Source: Lewinellaceae bacterium (GTDB lineage Bacteria; Bacteroidota; Bacteroidia; Chitinophagales; Saprospiraceae). From it: a stretch of DNA of 64,000 nt. Where the stretch lies: NCBI GenBank assembly GCA_020636105.1, contig JACJYL010000002.1, positions 682,001 through 746,000 on the forward strand, written 5' to 3'. The position numbers and the translations under genes were made by a program. Shown piece after piece: positions 7,140-17,600 of this stretch (positions are counted from its first letter, which is position 1; each line of letters starts with the position of its first letter). The notes beneath the pieces are model-generated. The model had not been told where the DNA came from. It worked only from the letters and a program-made list of their open reading frames with translations, and did not search any database.

Positions 7140-7526
7140 TTAGTCTTCCGGAAACGGAATAACAAGTTCCTGATCCGGGTGAATCATATTAGGATCTTTG
7201 AGAATATCCGTATTGGCATTAAAAATAGCCATGTAATGACCAGGCTTTCCATAATACTGCTTAGAGATTTTACCCAGAGTTTCTCCTTTTGCTACGGTGT
7301 GTTTGTGATAATAATCCGTATTTTCCACTTTGATGTCAGCCATCAAATCAGAAGGAGACTCTCCTCCGACTTTTTTGATTTCATCCCAAAGTAAATTTTT
7401 GTGATACTGGGTACTGGCCAAACCACGGATTTTCAGTTTGCCATCTGATTCTTCAACGGAACCCTCTTTTACTTCGAGTTCTTCACCCAGGTTCAATACT
7501 GACCTGTACTTATCCTGTAAAGACAT
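7140..7526 (-). CDS. LysM domain protein (Kbp/YgaU-like)
   Basis: 128 residues. The C-terminal LysM domain (about 76-126) shows HTVAKGETLGKISKQYYG and the closing IHPDQELVIP. The N-terminal half (about 20-65, DGKLKIRGLASTQYHKNLLWDEI) resembles the BON-like part of the Kbp/YgaU family. Kbp in E. coli is a cytoplasmic potassium-binding protein; other LysM proteins bind peptidoglycan. No signal peptide is seen, so a cytoplasmic Kbp-like role fits better, but function is inferred. ATG start; single gene, with phoH upstream on the same strand 57 bases away. Confidence 0.85.
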   Translation of the reverse strand: MSLQDKYRSVLNLGEELEVKEGSVEESDGKLKIRGLASTQYHKNLLWDEIKKVGGESPSDLMADIKVENTDYYHKHTVAKGETLGKISKQYYGKPGHYMAIFNANTDILKDPNMIHPDQELVIPFPED

Positions 7527-7582
7527 ATTTTGAATATTTAGTTAAAAAAATTAATTTTAATTTCTTAAATAGAATGCAATCA

Positions 7583-8608
7583 TCATTCTGCTTTATCTGG
7601 CGAAGGCCCCGCGATTCTTTCTCTCCTGTCACTCCTTTTCTTTTCTTCAAGTTCCTTCTCTTTTTCGCTTTCCCGCTCATAGGCTTTGATGATTTCCTTC
7701 ACCAATCGGTGTCGTACAACATCCTCTGCAGTTAAGTAGACGGAAGCAATACCCTTTAAGTCACCCAAAAGATTAATTGCTGTTTGCAAACCTGATTTTT
7801 GGTAATGCGGAAGATCCACCTGGGAGAGGTCCCCGGTAACGATACACTTGGCAGAAGGTCCCAGCCTGGTGAGAAACATTTTGATCTGCAAGGTCGTGCA
7901 GTTTTGCGCTTCATCCAGGATGATAAAAGCATTGTCGAGGGTACGCCCTCTCATAAAAGCCAGGGGGGCGATCTCGATGACTCTGGTATCCATGAACTGG
8001 GCGAGTTTATCCGCTGGCAACATATCATCCAGGGCATCATACAAAGGACGCAGATAGGGATCGATTTTTTCTTTGAGGTCTCCGGGAAGAAATCCAAGGC
8101 TTTCTCCCGCTTCCACTGCCGGACGCGTCAGGATGATTTTCCTGACCAGTTTACTCCGAAGTGCCTTCACGGCCAGGGCAACTGCGGTATAGGTTTTACC
8201 TGTACCCGCGGGCCCCACGGCAAAAACGATATCGTTTTCCTCAGAAGCCTCGATCAATTTTTTTTGATTAATCGTCCGTGCCTTGATCTGACGGCCGTTC
8301 CGGCCATGAACGATGGTTTTAGAATCTCCATTACTTATTTTAGAGGCAAATGGATTGTCGCCTTTAATCAGGTCTTCCACCACATGAACGCTCAGTTCTC
8401 CGTGCTCTTTGAGCATTCGAACCATCAGTTCAAATTTGGATTTTACCGTTTGAGTTTCTTTTTTATCCCCGGCAAGGCGAAGATTATCTCCGCGGGAGGT
8501 GATGGTTACATCGGGAAAAGCATCCCTCAGTAAATCTAATTTAACATTGTTTTCCCCGAAAAGGGCCAACGGATCAACTCCTACAATGTTTAATACTATT
8601 TCGCTCAA
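7583..8608 (-). CDS. phoH: PhoH-like ATPase
   Basis: 341 residues, usual for PhoH/YbeZ. Walker A GPAGTGKTYTAVALA lies near residue 132, followed by RPAVEAGESLGFLPGDLKEK and Walker B FIILDEAQN. A KH-like region precedes it (residues about 10-85). YbeZ partners the endoribonuclease YbeY in rRNA metabolism; the role here is inferred from family. The start is TTG at 8608, supported by AGGAG eight bases upstream on the minus strand. The C terminus is highly charged (KKRSDRRERI) and unusual in length. Confidence 0.92.
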   Translation of the reverse strand: MSEIVLNIVGVDPLALFGENNVKLDLLRDAFPDVTITSRGDNLRLAGDKKETQTVKSKFELMVRMLKEHGELSVHVVEDLIKGDNPFASKISNGDSKTIVHGRNGRQIKARTINQKKLIEASEENDIVFAVGPAGTGKTYTAVALAVKALRSKLVRKIILTRPAVEAGESLGFLPGDLKEKIDPYLRPLYDALDDMLPADKLAQFMDTRVIEIAPLAFMRGRTLDNAFIILDEAQNCTTLQIKMFLTRLGPSAKCIVTGDLSQVDLPHYQKSGLQTAINLLGDLKGIASVYLTAEDVVRHRLVKEIIKAYERESEKEKELEEKKRSDRRERIAGPSPDKAE

Positions 8609-8689
8609 TATCTTTTCTCCTTTTTAGTTTATAATTGTTTCAAAGATTCTATAGCACAAGATACATAAAAATAGTTCCCACTGCAAAAC

Positions 8690-9346
8690 TTAATAAATGA
8701 CTTCTGCCAATTCGGCAAAAGAATCGACCATAATATCGGGCTCCTCCCCGGCAAGTACTTCTTTGGATCTGTACCCATAAGTTACCGCGCAGGTTCTCAT
8801 CCCAATTGATTTTGCAGCCATAATATCATGAGTGGAATCGCCCACCATCAGCGCCTTTGTCGCGGCAATATTAAGCTTTTGTAAAATTTTCCTCAAACCT
8901 TCCGGGCTGGGCTTTAGAGCATAAATTTCAGGCTTTGCCCCTTGTACCAGGTCAAAATACCCTTCATGATCCAGTTTGGCCATGATCCCTTCTGTAAATC
9001 GGTGGGGTTTGTTGCTCAACACCGCCATAGTTTTGCTTTTCAACTTACCCAGCGTCTCCCGCACCCCAGGGTAATAATCCGTTTTTACTGCATGGTTTTT
9101 TTCATAAAATTCATTAAAAAAACCAAGGGCTTCATCAATTTCTTCCGGAACCGAAGTTTCAAAAGCCTGGCTGATCAGGCTCCTGACCCCACCCCCAAGC
9201 ATAGGAAGAATAACGCCATAAGGGAACTGGGGTTTGGCCATCCTGAAAAGGGCAAAATTTACCGCATCCGCCAGGTCATACTGTGAATCCACGAGGGTTC
9301 CGTCGAGATCAAAAATCAATAACTCTATTCCTTCTAATCGTTTCAT
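8690..9346 (-). CDS. HAD-superfamily hydrolase, phosphoglycolate phosphatase-like
   Basis: 218 residues. HAD motif I FDLDGTLVDS contains the nucleophile aspartate at the N terminus. Motif II is VLSNKPH, and motif IV is MVGDSTHDIMAAKSIGM near residue 170. The helical cap between motifs I and II is the type found in Gph and PpaX. Likely a cytosolic phosphatase acting on phosphoglycolate or a similar small phosphate ester; substrate cannot be fixed. The motif II lysine is K in SNKPH. ATG at 9346. Confidence 0.88.
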   Translation of the reverse strand: MKRLEGIELLIFDLDGTLVDSQYDLADAVNFALFRMAKPQFPYGVILPMLGGGVRSLISQAFETSVPEEIDEALGFFNEFYEKNHAVKTDYYPGVRETLGKLKSKTMAVLSNKPHRFTEGIMAKLDHEGYFDLVQGAKPEIYALKPSPEGLRKILQKLNIAATKALMVGDSTHDIMAAKSIGMRTCAVTYGYRSKEVLAGEEPDIMVDSFAELAEVIY

Positions 9347-9499
9347 TATGTTGTCTTGTTTTTAGGTTGGTTCGGGCCATTTATTCATTCCGGCCACAAT
9401 ATAAAAAATTTAAAGACTCCCTCCCCTAAAGCAAACGCACCATTCCCCTGCATGGTTCGTCGATAGGTAAATAACCCGTTTTTACGGGGTTCGGTTTTG

Positions 9500-9507
9500 T
9501 AAATTTG
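9500..9507 (+). promoter_or_regulatory. TAnnTTTG box upstream of the CTD-only protein
   Basis: TAAATTTG matches the -7 consensus, 50 bases before the ATG at 9557. No clear -33 element is seen at the expected distance. Confidence 0.4.
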
Positions 9508-9556
9508 TGCTCTTAAGAAATAAAAAATATTTATCATTTTCACAAAAGTTATTACC

Positions 9557-9922
9557 ATGAAATCCCTTCAACTCCTCTTTGTTTTATTATTGTTCTCTCT
9601 CAGTGCAACGGCTTCCAAAATTACTGAAAATCAACAGTTTCCGCCCAACGTTTACATCCCGAATGCGTTCAGTCCAAATGGAGACGGGGTGAATGATGTT
9701 TTCAAGGTAGAAACCGGCGACGTCCTCCTCTCCAACTTTACCCTTCGCGTATTCAACCGATGGGGCACTCTGTTATTTGAAACAGACGATTATACCAAAG
9801 GCTGGGACGGAAAATTCAAAAATGAAACCCTGTTTCCTGATGTTTTTGTCTATTCGGTTCAATACAAAGATGATAAAGGATTGGTTTACAGAAGTACCGG
9901 AACGGTAAATCTCCTGTTTTAA
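9557..9922 (+). CDS. Small secreted protein consisting of a T9SS type B sorting domain
   Basis: 121 residues: a signal peptide (MKSLQLLFVLLLFSLSATAS) followed almost directly by a gliding-motility-associated C-terminal domain. Marks of that domain are PNVYIPNAFSPNGDGVNDVF, LRVFNRWGTLLFE and GWDGKF. The domain normally sits at the end of large secreted proteins and directs passage through the type IX secretion system. Here there is no room for a passenger (about 12 residues between). It may be a minimal secreted protein, a decoy or the remains of a larger cargo; the reading frame is intact. It stands alone with a likely promoter upstream. Confidence 0.85.
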   Translation: MKSLQLLFVLLLFSLSATASKITENQQFPPNVYIPNAFSPNGDGVNDVFKVETGDVLLSNFTLRVFNRWGTLLFETDDYTKGWDGKFKNETLFPDVFVYSVQYKDDKGLVYRSTGTVNLLF

Positions 9923-10017
9923 AAAACAGAATTTGAACGATATTTTCTGTTTTTCTCCTTACTGCTAAATAAAAAAACTTATTTTAGCCTTGTCCTTTAA
10001 GGAGATACCAAAACAAA

Positions 10018-11148
10018 ATGGAAAAAATACTAATTATCGGTGCCGGCCCGGCAGGATTAGCCATGGCCGGCAGATTACGACACCAACAAATTCCTTTCGA
10101 CATTTTCGAAGCACAGAACAGGGTGGCCTGGTCCTGGAGTCAGCACTATGATCGCCTGCATCTGCATACGATTAACGAAAAATCTGCCCTGCCGCATCTT
10201 CCATTCCCTGAAGATTTTCCGACATTCGTTTCCCGACAACAACTGCTCGAATACTATGAGGATTATGCCCACCATTTTGACATAAAACCTGTTTTCAACC
10301 AAACGATTGAAAGCATCCATAAAACCAGTGAAGGGCTTTGGGAAGTAAAAACCCAGGACAAAACATACTACTACAAATTTGTGGTGGTGGCCACCGGTGT
10401 CAACAGGGTGCCTTTTGAACCCCGATGGGAAAGTATTGAAGACTTTAACGGAACCATCATCCATAGCCGGGAATATAAAAACCCCGAGCCTTTTAAAGGC
10501 AGAAAGGTGCTCGTAGTGGGGATGGGCAATACCGGAGCTGAGATCGCCTTTGACCTGGCCAACGCAAACGTACAGGTTTTTCTTTCCGTGAGAGGACCGG
10601 TGAATATTGTCCCATTGGAATTACTCGGAAGACCTACCCAGGAAACTGCCTTAAAACTGGCAAAATTACCTGCCTGGATAGGAGATAAAATTTCAATACT
10701 GGCTCAACGACTCAGCATTGGCAAGCTTGATAAATACGGCATTAAAACGCCCAAAATGGCTCCTTCGGCCCAATTGCGACTGACCGGCAAAACGCCCGTC
10801 ATCGACCTGGGGGCCGCCAAACTGATCCGTACTGGGAAGATCAAAGTGCTGCCGGATATCGATCATTTCGATCTGCAAACCATCATCTTTAAAAACGGTC
10901 GGGAAATCGAAATTCACGATGTCATTCTTTGTACCGGTTACCTCTCTAAATTAGAAGAATTCATCCCTGGCATCGCTCCGATGCTGGACCGGTACGACAA
11001 CCCCTCCTCCCCTATCGGAAAGGGAACTTTTGAAAATATGTTCTTCCTTGGTTTCGATAATTTTAAACCAGGCGGCATCCTGGGTGCCATCCATAAGGAT
11101 TCAAAAGTGATTTTGGAGGAGCTTGTTGCAGGGGTTCAAAAACATTAG
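10018..11148 (+). CDS. Flavin-containing monooxygenase-like NAD(P)/FAD oxidoreductase
   Basis: 376 residues. The FAD-binding Rossmann motif IIGAGPAGLAMAGRL is at the N terminus and a second, NADPH-binding motif VVGMGNTGAEIAFDLA lies near residue 165. The ATG-motif region VVVATGVNRVPFEP and the C-terminal ILCTGYLSK also match. The family (CzcO/YUCCA-like monooxygenases) oxidises small substrates with NADPH and O2; substrate unknown. ATG at 10018 is preceded by AAGGAGAT, a good ribosome-binding site. Single gene, cytosolic. Confidence 0.88.
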   Translation: MEKILIIGAGPAGLAMAGRLRHQQIPFDIFEAQNRVAWSWSQHYDRLHLHTINEKSALPHLPFPEDFPTFVSRQQLLEYYEDYAHHFDIKPVFNQTIESIHKTSEGLWEVKTQDKTYYYKFVVVATGVNRVPFEPRWESIEDFNGTIIHSREYKNPEPFKGRKVLVVGMGNTGAEIAFDLANANVQVFLSVRGPVNIVPLELLGRPTQETALKLAKLPAWIGDKISILAQRLSIGKLDKYGIKTPKMAPSAQLRLTGKTPVIDLGAAKLIRTGKIKVLPDIDHFDLQTIIFKNGREIEIHDVILCTGYLSKLEEFIPGIAPMLDRYDNPSSPIGKGTFENMFFLGFDNFKPGGILGAIHKDSKVILEELVAGVQKH

Positions 11149-11283
11149 GATCGTTAAACGAGAACAGTTTTTTGGTAAAAAATTGCCAAATAAATTCGTT
11201 TTACAAAACACTTTGTCTTGATGGCTTTCATGTTTTGAGCGGTAACGGGCCATTAATGCCAGGATAAAACAAACTGAAGCACA

Positions 11284-11535
11284 TTGAATTACGAACAAAA
11301 AATATTGACCTACCTGGAAGGAAAGGAAACGGTGAAACAAAACAGTAAGGATTTGGGAATTGGGTTACTGGTGCTCGCCGCCGCTTTGAGTACATTAGGA
11401 AAAAAGTTTCTTGCCATTCCGGGTGGGAAAAATAAAATTATGGCCGCTATGGCCAAACATAGCCCATTTCAAATGCAGGCTGTTATGAACGAAAAAAATG
11501 ATGAAAAAAGCCTTCCAGTTTGCCTGGAATACTGA
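11284..11535 (+). CDS. Small hypothetical protein
   Basis: 83 residues, unrecognised. A charged N terminus (ILTYLEGKETVKQNSKDLG) is followed by a hydrophobic stretch (LLVLAAALSTLG) that could be one membrane segment, then a basic tail. The only start giving this frame is TTG at 11284. No clear ribosome-binding site is seen. It could be a real small membrane protein or a chance ORF. Confidence 0.3.
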   Translation: MNYEQKILTYLEGKETVKQNSKDLGIGLLVLAAALSTLGKKFLAIPGGKNKIMAAMAKHSPFQMQAVMNEKNDEKSLPVCLEY

Positions 11536-11598
11536 AGACTTTTATTGATTAACAAAATGGTATCGGGTGGAAAATTATTTTTTCTACCCGATACAAAC

Positions 11599-11633
11599 AA
11601 CGAGTTACAAGCAACGAGCAACCAGTAACGAGC
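11599..11633. repeat. Short CAAGTAACGAGCAAC-type repeat
   Basis: The stretch of CGAGTTACAAGCAACGAGCA and following bases is built from CAAC/GAG units. In reverse complement it matches the TTGCTCGTTACTTGTTGC motif that begins each 113-bp repeat at 20433-20760. It lies between the small ORF above and the end of the giant protease gene. Confidence 0.45.
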
Positions 11634-11635
11634 CA

Positions 11636-14600
11636 TCACCTCAACAACGCCACCTCCCCTTTCATCACTTGGGAAGATCCGTCCACAAAAGCAATCTCGG
11701 CATAAAATACGAAGACAGCATTATTCATCGGCCGACCATTGAAACTTCCGTCCCAACCGTAATTTGGGTCATTGGGGTTGAAATTTTTTCCCTCAAAAAC
11801 GAGATTGCCCCAACGGTCAAATATGCGAAATGATTTGATTTCCAAAACCTCAATTCCTGCATTGATGTAAAAGATATCGTTGATGCCGTCTGCATTCGGG
11901 CTAAAGGCATTGGGAATATAAACCCGCGGAGCCTTTTCCACAAGGATGAAAATATCATCAGTAGCCCGGCATCCGTTTTCATCGGTAACGGTTAAAGAAT
12001 AAAGGGTGGAAACCCACGGTCCAGCCATAGGAACCAGGCAATTCGCACACGATAAACTTTCCCAGGGCAACCATTGATAAACCAGGTTCCCGACACCATT
12101 CGTGGAAGGCTGAATTTGGATTGAATCTCCCAGGTGCACGGTCATGTCTTCAGGCAGAGAAACCAGTAATTCAAAGGGTTCAATAAGTGTCACCGGGTAC
12201 GTATTAACACACCCGTCGGCATTTTGCACATACAAAGAATAGGAGCCTGCCTGCAGGTTTTCAAATACATTGCCGGATTGAAAATTAATGCTGTCAAGAC
12301 TATAAAGAAGGTTGGATTCGGAGGTAAGGACGGTTATCACCCCGTCAGTATCACCAAAACAATCTACATCTGCTGTTTCAACAGTAACAATGGCGGCATT
12401 GGTAGCTTCCACTTCGGCCTGGGCAAAGGTCATACAATTATTTCCATCCGTAATGGTCAGTTCATAAATTCCCGGTGCCAGGTTTTGAAGGGTATTGCCT
12501 GTCTGCCCGTTATTCCATTGAAGGGTGTATCCCGGCTGACCGCCCGATACAACAGCCGAAACATTACCATTATTATTACCCTGACAAGAAGGTTCTATGT
12601 CAAAATTGACGGTCAAAGGCGATAATACTTGCAGGTGAACCGTATGCGTGGAATCACAGGTATTGAATGCCGCAAATTGCTGGCTGTAATCTCCGTCAAT
12701 GTTTTCATAATTCCCAAAGACCAACGCTGAATCCCCGGCACACAAGACTATGGTTTCTTCTGTTTCAGCTATAGGAAAAATCTCCAGACGGATCATATGC
12801 GTAGAATCACAAGTATTGGTTCCTGTAAACGTCATAAAATAATCCCCGGCCAAACTGGTGGGTGTCCCGAAAACATCTGCCGTTTCGTTGGAACAGATGG
12901 TTACCGTTTCTGAAGTCATCACGGAATCCAGGACAGTCAATTCCACCCAATGAATAGAATCACACCCCAGGGCCGACTGATACTGTTGGCTGTAAAGGCC
13001 TGAAGTAAAAACGGCTTGCCCAAACAACATTATGGTATCCGATTCGCAAATGGAAAAGGCTTCCGCTGTAGCAAAAGTGTCGCGTACCTCCAATTCCACA
13101 CGATCTACCAGCACGCAACTGCCGCTGGTATCTATTTGCACAAATTGCCCGGAAGCATATTCAAAATTCCCGAAGATCATAGTCGAGTCCCCCTGACAAA
13201 TGCTGACCAGCTGGTCCGTAACAAGCGTATCAATGGTATGCATTAAGGTGACAGTATGCGTGGAATCACAGCCATTAACAGCCGTAAAGGTCTGGGAATA
13301 ATCTCCTTCCATGGTTTCCGGGATACTGAATATAAAAACGGTATCCCCGGCGCATACACTAATGGTGTCTTTGGTCAGTAAAGGCGGCAATACATTTATG
13401 GTGATGGTATCCACACTAAAACAACCCGGGGCATTTTCTCCCACCACTTCTATAATGGTCATTGAATCTATATTCACGACTACGGTGGCGCAGGTATCAC
13501 AATCGATCTGCGCCTGCGGGAACCACTGGTATTTTTCAAAACCGCTGGCCGTCAGGGTCACTGTGCCCGGGCAAACCATAGTATCCTGGGTGACGTGCAA
13601 TTCCGTTTCCGGCAATACAGTAATGGTCAGTGTATCCGCCTGAATGCCTCCACAGCTGTCGGTCACTTCCACCCAATAGGTACCGGGTTCCCAACTGGTA
13701 TAGGTTTGCTCCATCGAACCGTTAAACCAGCGGTATTCATAAAAGCCGCTTCCGGCATCCATGGTGATGGTAGCATTATCGCACATGACCGTATCCGACC
13801 CCAGGTTGAGTATCGGAGGCATATAATCGAGTTCAAACGAACCAATATTATTGAGAAAATTACATTCTGAAACCTCCGTATTCGGAAAATCGGCTCCTTC
13901 CAGATCAAAAGGGGTCGTTGTACTTCCGTCATCATTCACTACCACAAAAACAGGCGCAAATACCGGTGTTGGCATGGTAAGCTGGAAAATGATACAACTA
14001 TCCGTTTCGAGGTTTTGGGGAAGGATACCGGTTTGAATAACCGGAGCCACAGTGATTGTCGGGTCTCCTTCATAAAAGGTAATGGGCGTACCTTCCGGTA
14101 ACAGACCATTGCCGGCATTACAGACTTCCAATGTGACGAGAATGCTATCGCCCTGGCAATCTCCTTCCAGCCCGACTAAAATGGCCTCAGGAAAGATAAT
14201 ACAGGTATCGAGCGCCTGACAAGGCACGTAACATTCAAGCGTTTCTTCCAGGTTAGTAATATTCGACTGGACAGGATTGTCCGGAAAATCCAGCAAAGGC
14301 TGATACGCATTCAATGGATGTAACCCATCGTAAGGATCGACGAATTCATTCTCGTTGATGGTCAGGTCAGCAATGGCCATACATTCCCCTGACAGGGAAC
14401 CATCAAGTCTTAATTTGGCCAGGAAAAGGTCTTCGGGACCGCCAAGGCCATAACTCTCACTTTTACCGATGAGATAGATCAAGCCATTATTCCAGATCAC
14501 ATCATACCCATAATCATTCTGATTGCCCCCATATTTTTTGCTCCATTGAATTTCGCCTGCTTTGTTTGTTTTGGCCAAAAACATCTTGGTAACGGGCCCC

Positions 14601-17600
14601 TCTTCAAAATTTCCAAGCAATAAATAACCGTCGGGAAGGTTCAGTAACCTGATCAACCGCTGGTTGCTTACGCCAGGGATTAGATAATTTTTGGTCCAGG
14701 TTATATTCCCGGAATAATCAGTTTTGAACATCTGCATACTGATATCCGTAGCACTGGTACCGTCCACATCCCCGTGTCCTATGACGATAAGACCATTATC
14801 AGAAATCATATCCGTGGAATACAGTCGGGCATTATTCTGAACATTAACCAGGTATAACCTCGACCAGATTTCGTTTCCGGAAAGATCAAACTGACTGACC
14901 GCCTGCCGCATTTTATCCGTACCTCCGCCTGCGTAATTATACCGCCCGGTTCCGTAAAGGCTGTTGGCATGGAGAATCACTTTGGCCAGCCCCTCGCAGC
15001 TTCCCAAATTGTAATTTTGATACCAAACGGGATTCCCCGAATCCCTGGTGATCTCCATCAGGAAAGCATCACACCCGAGGCCGGGACTTGAATTTTGAGC
15101 GGTGCCTCCACCAATGATATAATTGGCTCCGGGACCCAGTTCCAGAATTGTGGCAAAAACAGAAGTGCTTTGATTCGAAAAATCGAGAATTTTCGACCAC
15201 AAGAGCACATCATTCTGGTAATCGTATTTGAAGGCAAAACACTCCCTGTTATTGGCAATGAGGTCTGTCCCACCAACAGCAATAAGGTTATTATCGGAAT
15301 CCAGACGCAAATCCACCAGGTACTCTCCCTGGTTCGTAAACTTAAAAGATCGTTCCCATATCATGACGCCCTCCCCGTCCAGCAGGACAAGTAAGGTGCT
15401 ATCGCCCTTTGTAGCCCCGGCAATGAAACCTCCTCCCGGTTCGGTGATGATGATGCGCCCGGTTTCATTGTCCGTGGCCGTTCCCATCGTTTTGACAAAA
15501 GTCGTCTCGCAAGGCAATGTATCCTGCTGACAACCACAGCCATCCATTGGAGATTGCAGTTCGAATACGGGGCCCTCGTATGGATAATCCTCAATGGGGC
15601 TGTCATATTCAATCAAATCCACGTTGGTGGCGATCGGCTGCTGAATGTAATAGTCTTCCACGCCCAGTGATTCTGAACTGACACATTCTCCCGCCGTATT
15701 GCCATCCAGGTCCATCTTAACGAGAAGAATATCCGAATCTGTCCCGCCCGGCTGGGTGGTTTTGGCCGTGAGGTACAGAAATTGTCCGTCTACGATCATC
15801 TGGTTCAGTGGTTGAGTCTGAAAAAAGTCGTTACCGGAAAAAGAATAAGATTTCGCCCATTGAACCATCCCGTCTTTATTGGTTTTCATGACGTAAAACA
15901 CATAAGGAGCTTCAACGGTACGGCCTGTAATGAAAAAACTGCTGGGTGTTGAAACCATCTCCTGGACATTGACTTTTCCGATGCCAAACAATTGAATTTT
16001 CCGAACCCACTGGAGGTTCCCCTGCAAATCAGTTTTGACCAGGAATGGATCTATATCAGTAAGGCTGGATCCGTTATCATCGCCATCCCCTGCCATGTAA
16101 ATGGACTGGTTTTCAATGATAAAATCCCGGCTGTACAAACGTGCATTCTGGCTGATCGGAATGTGATAGAGTTTCGACCAAATTTCGTTGCCGGCCATAT
16201 CCATTTTGGTCAGGCCAAAACGCATTTTCTCCGAATTGGTGCCAACAGGATGGGTATAACGCCCAATGGTATAAATTTCATTATTGTAAATGGCCGTCTC
16301 CGCGGAAGTCTGGGAAGTACCGAGGGAATAATTCAAGGGAGCAAAAATGGCCGTGCTTCCGGTATTGCGGTCCAGTTTCATATAAGTAAAATCGTCCGGG
16401 TTGCCGGGAGCAGGATTATAATGAGTCTCCGCAAAGAGCAGGTAATGATCCGAAACAGCCGATCCGGCATCCGGTTCCAGCAGTGAACGTGCAGCAGAAG
16501 CAGGCGCCAATCGCTTCATCCACAACAAACTATGTAAAACCGGGTCATATTTAAACACAAATCCCTCGTTGGTTTGTATTCCTCCACCAAATCCACAAAC
16601 CACCAGCATACCTTCCGAATCCACGATCATATCGGTAATGATAACATTTACCACATTATCCGATCCGATGGGGATGTAATATTGCCAGAGCATCACCCCG
16701 CCTGGAGTCATTTTTAGCAAATACGGCTGGCCGTAATATGCGGCACCAATGTAAAAATTGCCATCCCCGGAGGGAATGATTACAGTCCCTTCTTCATTAA
16801 TCCCCGGCTGACCAATGGTTTTTACAAAAGTAGAATCTTCACAGGTTCCTGAAGGTTCAAACACAAACAACGTCTGGCAATAAGTGTCTGTACAAAGTCC
16901 ATTGGAGGCCTCCAGGCAAATATTGTAGATGCCGTTGGAAGGAAAAACATAAGTCAGGTCATCCGTGTTAGCCTGGGCCGTCCCGTTGATGGTCCAGGTA
17001 TACCCGGAAGCATTAACACTGGCGTTGGTAAACGCTACAATCTCTCCCGGCAAGGGAAAAACATTACTCGAAGAGAATGCTGCTTCAACAGGACAAACAA
17101 CGGTCACCGATATAGCATACTCATCATGACAGTTGGGATCTGCATTCGCCGCGTAAAGGGTGATCACAAAGGTGCCCAGGGTATTGAAAGTATAAGAAAA
17201 ATCCGTTGTTATAGCGGTGGAAACGCCGTCGAGATGCCAGTCGTAAAGGCTTCCATTGGATGTCGTATTCACAAAATTGATCGTCGTTCCGATATTCACC
17301 GTCTGGTTGACATTCGGTGTAAAACCGGCTACAAGGTTTACGCTACATGGGTCGTTACAAGCTTCGGATTCGAGCAAACTTTCCCGCACGTTTTCAATAA
17401 ACCAATGCATACGATCTGTTTGGCCCTGGGTAAAAGCGGAATAACAACTCCAGTTGCCATAATCCATATAATCCCAGAACATATCATTCTGATCGGTTGC
17501 AAACCCTGAATTGGTATCTGTCGAGCAGGAATTGGCCGAGCCGGCACAAGGTACGGCAACTGTTGAATTATCCGGCGGCGTATCACAAACCCTGTCACCA

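Noticed and set aside
7799..8533. Long + strand ORF of 244 residues opposite phoH
   Set aside because: It lies fully antisense to phoH, whose motifs are clear; typical shadow ORF of a conserved gene.
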